From an uncultured Methanofollis sp. (GTDB lineage: Archaea > Halobacteriota > Methanomicrobia > Methanomicrobiales > Methanofollaceae), in contig NZ_CALFSA010000038.1 of assembly GCF_937919355.1 (NCBI RefSeq), positions 1-7,590 of the forward strand: a stretch of 7,590 nt of DNA, written 5' to 3'. Position numbers and translations under genes: made by a program. Below are positions 4,735-7,590 of this stretch, piece by piece (the first letter of the stretch is position 1; each line of letters starts with the position of its first letter). Under the pieces are notes generated by a model. The model did not search any database. It had not been told where the DNA came from and saw only the letters and a program-made list of their open reading frames with translations.

Positions 4735-5892
4735 ATGTCGAAGTGGATACTCTACATTCTTCTCTTTGTTCTGGTAGTGCAGACCGTGACGGTCGTGAGT
4801 GCCGGAGAGATCGAGGCGACCCGTACATGGGAGCATGCCTTCGGGAGCGAGATCCTGACCCTTTCGCTGGCGCCCGACGGGTCGACCTTTGCGGTCGGGA
4901 CAAACAGGCCCGGGACCCTGTACTATTATGACCGGAACGGCACCCGCCTCTGGAGTCATGACACCGGTTGTCCTGTCTATGGTTCTGCGGTCTCGAAGGA
5001 CGGCGCTTATGTCGTCGAAGGTTCGGACATGGTGCGGGTCTTCACCCGCGAGGGTGACCTGGACTGGCGGTGGGAGTCGGGATACTTCGCCTTCAGCGTG
5101 GCCATATCTCCTGACGGCAAATATATCGCCGTGGGGAGCGACGACAGCACCGTACGCCTTCTCAGGCGGGGCGGGGGGGAGTTATGGAAATATGATGCAA
5201 CAGGCGACGTCGATGCTGTTGCGATCTCGGCCGACGGCAGTCTGATCGCTGCGGGTTCCGACGGCCAGGTCTCTCTGGTGGGCAAGAACGGCAAAAAGAT
5301 CTGGAAGAAGGACGCCGGGCGAGGTATCAGGTCGGTCGCCATCTCCCCTGACGGCAACTATATTGCTGTCGGGTCCCTTGATCACCGGGTCCACCTCTAC
5401 AGCAGCAATGGGACGTTGCTCTGGCAGTACAGGACAGACAACCGCGTCCACCATGTTGCGATCACCTCCGACGGCAGGGTCGTCGGGGCATCGCAGGACC
5501 GGGCCGTCTATTTCCTCTCGAAAGACGGCGAACTCCTCTGGAAAGAATTCCAGCCTGCCTCTGTCACCGCAGCGGCAATCTCAAACGACGGGTCCCTCCT
5601 CCTCTCGGGGACGGGCACGGGCGACCAGAGGGTCTGCATGTACACCCTTGAAAAGGTTGTCACCGTGGCGACGACGCAACCGACCCCTCCCCCCACACTC
5701 CCGCCCGTCAGGACGATAGAAACACTGCCCCCTGTTGCAGACGTCCCGGCGGCAGTACCGCCTGAAAATTCCTTGTTCGGTTTCGGGTCTTCGACCCTGT
5801 TTAACAGGCCCCTGCCGCAACTCCTCCTGCTTGCCGGGGGCGTGGCGCTTGCCGGGCTTATAGTGATGGCCCTGTACCGCCGGCAGAGGTGA
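4735..5892 (+). CDS. Exported, membrane-anchored seven-bladed beta-propeller protein (WD40/PQQ-like repeats)
   Basis: A 385-residue surface protein. A signal peptide (SKWILYILLFVLVVQTVTVV, cleavage near VSA-GE at 23-24) is followed by seven repeats of about 40 residues. Each has the form vaISpDGxyIAvGS...v.l....G.llW, with the DG turns at about residues 48, 89, 127, 167, 206, 246 and 285. Seven repeats suit one closed beta-propeller. A Pro/Thr-rich linker (312-343) and a C-terminal membrane helix (361-380) ending in YRRQR then tether the propeller outside the cell. Sequons at Asn68 and Asn225 (NGT) are possible N-glycosylation sites. The repeats resemble both WD40 and PQQ-type blades, but no enzyme active site is evident, so a binding or scaffolding role is more likely. 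Methanomicrobiales encode many such proteins. The neighbouring divergent gene also encodes an exported protein. Confidence 0.82.
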   Translation: MSKWILYILLFVLVVQTVTVVSAGEIEATRTWEHAFGSEILTLSLAPDGSTFAVGTNRPGTLYYYDRNGTRLWSHDTGCPVYGSAVSKDGAYVVEGSDMVRVFTREGDLDWRWESGYFAFSVAISPDGKYIAVGSDDSTVRLLRRGGGELWKYDATGDVDAVAISADGSLIAAGSDGQVSLVGKNGKKIWKKDAGRGIRSVAISPDGNYIAVGSLDHRVHLYSSNGTLLWQYRTDNRVHHVAITSDGRVVGASQDRAVYFLSKDGELLWKEFQPASVTAAAISNDGSLLLSGTGTGDQRVCMYTLEKVVTVATTQPTPPPTLPPVRTIETLPPVADVPAAVPPENSLFGFGSSTLFNRPLPQLLLLAGGVALAGLIVMALYRRQR

Positions 5893-5963
5893 TGAACAGA
5901 AGTCTCCTGTCTGGTGTCCGTGCGTCCCCGGCACTCTATACAGGTATCAGAAGGATAGGCGGG

Positions 5964-5980
5964 GGAGAGAAGACCTCTCC
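5964..5980. terminator. Hairpin in the convergent spacer after the beta-propeller gene
   Basis: GGAGAG and CTCTCC pair around an AAGAC loop, about 70 bases after the beta-propeller stop codon. No T tract follows on the + strand, so it is at best a weak terminator or an mRNA 3'-end stabiliser. Confidence 0.3.
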
Positions 5981-5981
5981 G

Positions 5982-6011
5982 AAAAATGGGAGTTCGTCCC
6001 GGGAAGGACGA
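5982..6011 (-). terminator. Hairpin and U5 tract ending the SmAP operon
   Basis: On the minus strand a six-pair stem (TCGTCC/GGACGA, 6011-6006 with 5999-5994) begins one base after the stop codon of the winged-helix gene. It is followed by TTTTT (5986-5982). Position and form suit transcription termination of the two-gene operon. Confidence 0.5.
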
Positions 6012-6012
6012 T

Positions 6013-6360
6013 TCACTCGTTAACTTCGCTGATCGCCAGTTCGTACATCCAGTCGAGGAGGACCGGGCACTGTTCCACAGTGCAGTCCAGATCACAACCG
6101 ACACAGGGGATCAACTCGTCTCCTGCCATCAGGAGAGAGGGGTCGACCGCCTGCTGCCGTGCCTTCAGCAGGTAGGTCTTCAGCCCCTCCTCCCTGTACT
6201 CGACACGGTCGATGAGGTCGGCATCGTTCAGTTTCTTGACGACCCGTGAGCATTTCCGGCTGTCAATGTTGAGGAGTTTCCAGAGTTCGCTCTGGAGAAC
6301 TCCTTCCGGCCTCGCCTGGATGATCTTCAGGGCTTCCTCTTCAACAGACGGCATGTCCAT
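6013..6360 (-). CDS. Winged-helix protein with C-terminal four-cysteine motif (TFE-beta/RPC39-like)
   Basis: A 115-residue protein in two parts. Residues about 5-65 form a winged helix: EEEALKIIQ, then GVLQSELWKLLNIDSRKCSRVVKKL as the helix-turn-helix, then a wing ending KTYLLKA. After a linker comes a compact cysteine motif: Cys86-x2-Cys89-x3-Cys93-x4-Cys98, followed by PVLLDWM. A winged helix followed by four Cys and a hydrophobic-x2-W sequence is how I remember the iron-sulfur end of RNA polymerase III subunit RPC39 and archaeal TFE-beta, which help open promoter DNA. A redox-sensing or metal-sensing repressor of MarR/Lrp type is the alternative. Its start codon overlaps the SmAP stop by one base (TGATG), so it is translated with SmAP; a second ATG two codons on is possible. 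The HTH and cysteine cluster are seen; the general-factor role is inferred. Confidence 0.72.
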   Translation of the reverse strand: MDMPSVEEEALKIIQARPEGVLQSELWKLLNIDSRKCSRVVKKLNDADLIDRVEYREEGLKTYLLKARQQAVDPSLLMAGDELIPCVGCDLDCTVEQCPVLLDWMYELAISEVNE

Positions 6361-6596
6361 CAGATGAGGGGTGCGATCGTAAGAATATTGTTCCCCCTGA
6401 TGACGACGGTGCCGAGGTTGCGTCCCCTCTGGTCGCCCGAGAACTCGATCGTCTCTTCCATGTGCAGGTTGAGGTGCTCGTCCACGGCAACGAGTCTCCC
6501 CTGCAGTTTCCGGCCTTCGTCCTTGATCTCTACGCTAATTTTTGAATCAACGAGCGAAAAAACCTTTTTCACTGGCAGAACAATACTGTTGACCAT
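6360..6596 (-). CDS. Sm-like archaeal protein (SmAP/LSm)
   Basis: A 78-residue LSm protein, the size of a single Sm fold. Such proteins form heptameric or hexameric rings that bind U-rich RNA and act in RNA processing and turnover, often near tRNA-processing or ribosomal genes. The Sm1 motif covers about 16-48, with Gly33, Asp39 and Asn43 in GRLVAVDEHLNLHMEE. Sm2 is the classic IRGNNI (66-71) inside GTVVIRGNNILTIAP. Asp39, Asn43 and Arg67 correspond to the usual uridine-binding pocket. The ATG at 6596 lies about 28 bases after the centre of a good TATA element, so the message is probably leaderless or nearly so. It is the first gene of an operon with the winged-helix cysteine protein. SmAPs are usually found as more than one paralogue per genome; which one this is cannot be told here. 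Confidence 0.9.
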   Translation of the reverse strand: MVNSIVLPVKKVFSLVDSKISVEIKDEGRKLQGRLVAVDEHLNLHMEETIEFSGDQRGRNLGTVVIRGNNILTIAPLI

Positions 6597-6620
6597 CTGA
6601 GGTTATGTGGTGGTGGAAAG

Positions 6621-6634
6621 TATTTAATCTTTCC
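6621..6634 (-). promoter_or_regulatory. BRE and TATA element of the SmAP operon
   Basis: On the minus strand GGAAAGA (a purine-rich BRE, 6634-6628) is followed by TTAAATA (6627-6621). Transcription about 26 bases further would begin within two or three bases of the SmAP ATG at 6596, so the mRNA should be leaderless or nearly so. Confidence 0.68.
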
Positions 6635-6676
6635 ATCAGCCGGGAAAACCTCATTGCACCGTTTTTTCCGGAGGTC

Positions 6677-7462
6677 TCACAGACGCCTGAAGGCGGGGTC
6701 GTCGAAGAGGTCTGCCGGGCCGATGAGCATCCCCTCATGGACGCCGAAACCCAGGCAGACGGCCTTCGCGCAGACCGGCACGGCGTCGCAGAGGCTGACA
6801 GGCATGAGGCCCGAGACCGCGACGGCGGCGAGGACGCCGGCGACAGGCGGGCACCCCCGCCCGGTACCGAGGAGGAGGACCGGGTCGGTGCCGGGACCGA
6901 CGGCGGCGACGGTCTTCTCCTGTCCTTCGACCTTCACGACCGACGCACCGCCGCGGATGTGCCCGAGGAGAGCGTAGAAGCCGGACGGCGTGGGGTAGAC
7001 CCCGCCGTCGCTGCAGGTGAAGGCAAAACCCTGGCGGAGGAGGGGGTCGTCGACCAGGGCGGGCGTCGTGTACGGGTCGGCGAAGATGCGGGCGAGCACC
7101 TCACTCCAGGCCCCAAATCCTGCCCCGCTGGAGAGGAAGACGAGCACGCCCTCGCCGCTCTCGACAGGGAGGTCGGCCCTCCCCACTTTACCCGACCCCC
7201 TGAGGCCGAGACTGCCTGAAAGGGTGCGACACTCCTCCATCAGGCGGGCGGTCAGGTCTGCGATCCGGGGGTCGTCGGCGCCGTGGTCGTGGGTGAAGAC
7301 ACAGGCAAGCCTCCCCCCGCACCGCGTCACGAAGGAGTCGACGATGAGGCCGCCGTGCTCTTTGCGGAGTACCTGTGCGGCCCTCTCGATAACGAGAGGG
7401 TGCGCCTTCTGGCCTGCCGGGAAACCGCCGAGGTCTGCGGTCGCCACCGTGACGGTGATCAT
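6677..7462 (-). CDS. Degenerate homologue of archaeal FBP aldolase/phosphatase (class V FBPase family)
   Basis: A 261-residue protein recognisable along its whole length as a relative of the bifunctional archaeal FBP aldolase/phosphatase, which is about 365-400 residues. Preserved segments are ATADLGG (7-13), His21-Pro22, FTHDHG (56-61), FADPYTTPALVDDP (127-140), GLMPVSLCDA (218-227) and LGFGVHEGMLIGPADLFDDP (237-256). Compared with active members as I remember them, key positions are changed. The metal-binding GDDL is CGGRL (48-52). The GQD...SFSGNVRG loop is gone, leaving GSGKVGRADLP. The DK of ADKTEPG is replaced (SSGAGFG, 111-117). YVGKDDP, carrying the Schiff-base lysine, is AVGPGTDP (187-194). 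About 45 C-terminal residues are missing. It is therefore unlikely to have either enzyme activity and may be regulatory or have a new substrate. Its ATG overlaps the stop of a class I FBPase gene (ATGA), implying coupled translation. Codon use looks normal for the genome, against recent decay. Confidence 0.75.
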   Translation of the reverse strand: MITVTVATADLGGFPAGQKAHPLVIERAAQVLRKEHGGLIVDSFVTRCGGRLACVFTHDHGADDPRIADLTARLMEECRTLSGSLGLRGSGKVGRADLPVESGEGVLVFLSSGAGFGAWSEVLARIFADPYTTPALVDDPLLRQGFAFTCSDGGVYPTPSGFYALLGHIRGGASVVKVEGQEKTVAAVGPGTDPVLLLGTGRGCPPVAGVLAAVAVSGLMPVSLCDAVPVCAKAVCLGFGVHEGMLIGPADLFDDPAFRRL

Positions 7463-7590
7463 GCGTGCGTCCTGCCGAAGATCTCCTTCACCTTCCGGAT
7501 CATGCCGGCGGACCCGACATAGATCGGGGTGCGCTGGTGCGGGTCGTCGGGGTCCACGTCGAGGAGGTTCCGGGTGCCGTCGGTGATCGC
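7459..7590 (-). CDS. fbp: Class I fructose-1,6-bisphosphatase, C-terminal end (partial)
   Basis: Only the last 43 codons lie in the window; the gene continues past the right edge. The reading frame gives AITDGTRNLLDVDP, then DPHQRTPIYVGSAGMI and a basic end. It matches the C terminus of class I FBPases (DGxxRILDIxP...HQRxxxxxGS...MV), where the HQR and following strand are well conserved. The enzyme hydrolyses fructose-1,6-bisphosphate to fructose-6-phosphate in gluconeogenesis. The stop TGA overlaps the ATG of the downstream gene in an ATGA arrangement. The family call rests on a short stretch, so related inositol-phosphatase-fold enzymes are the main alternative. Confidence 0.8.
   Translation of the reverse strand, partial: AITDGTRNLLDVDPDDPHQRTPIYVGSAGMIRKVKEIFGRTHA

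Noticed and set aside
6605..7219. 204-codon + strand frame opposite the FBP aldolase/phosphatase homologue
   Set aside because: It has a composition artefact (Asp/Glu/Arg/Gly-rich) with no motif, while the minus-strand frame matches a known family along its length.
6677..7462. Annotating the downstream gene as an active fructose-1,6-bisphosphate aldolase/phosphatase
   Set aside because: The family relationship is clear, but the metal ligands, the active-site loop, the Schiff-base lysine region and the C terminus appear changed or missing.

Overview
The window looks like chromosomal DNA from a methanogenic euryarchaeon, most likely a GC-rich member of the Methanomicrobiales. This rests on the gene families present: an AglJ-type N-glycosylation enzyme, a DUF99/UPF0215 (endonuclease dU) protein, an archaeal pilin-like N terminus, an Sm-like archaeal protein (SmAP) and an archaeal-type FBP aldolase/phosphatase homologue. 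It also rests on archaeal signals: TATA elements about 26 bases ahead of start codons, and U-tract terminators. The genus is an inference; no rRNA or other marker is present.

Layout. (1) 1-336 is intergenic and turns AT-rich near its right end, where a perfect 14-base palindrome lies ahead of the first gene. (2) 337-2124 is a two-gene, tail-to-tail type II restriction-modification locus: a PD-(D/E)XK-like nuclease (+) and a beta-order DNA methyltransferase (-). The methyltransferase carries an unusual C-terminal SANT/Myb-like segment and an AT-hook. The locus looks less GC-rich than its surroundings and is probably acquired. (3) 2125-2491 has no convincing gene but holds several short hairpins. 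(4) 2492-4045 is a divergent pair sharing one AT-rich element: aglJ (-), the enzyme that charges dolichyl phosphate for S-layer or archaellin glycosylation, and a probably leaderless endonuclease-dU gene (+). (5) 3993-5892 is a second divergent pair, both exported: a small pilin-like protein (-), whose end overlaps the endonuclease-dU gene by 53 bases, and a membrane-anchored seven-bladed beta-propeller (+). (6) 6013-6596 is a small operon (-): an SmAP gene overlapping by one base a winged-helix protein with a C-terminal four-cysteine motif like that of TFE-beta/RPC39. (7) 6677-7590 (-) is the 3' end of a class I fructose-1,6-bisphosphatase gene, coupled by an ATGA overlap to a shortened homologue of the archaeal FBP aldolase/phosphatase that seems to have lost its catalytic residues.

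Three things stand out: the catalytically degenerate FBP aldolase/phosphatase homologue coupled to a real FBPase; the SmAP plus TFE-beta-like operon; and the methyltransferase with a chromatin-protein-like tail. No tRNA, rRNA, CRISPR array or insertion sequence was seen. All family assignments come from motif reading and memory of family members, with no database search.
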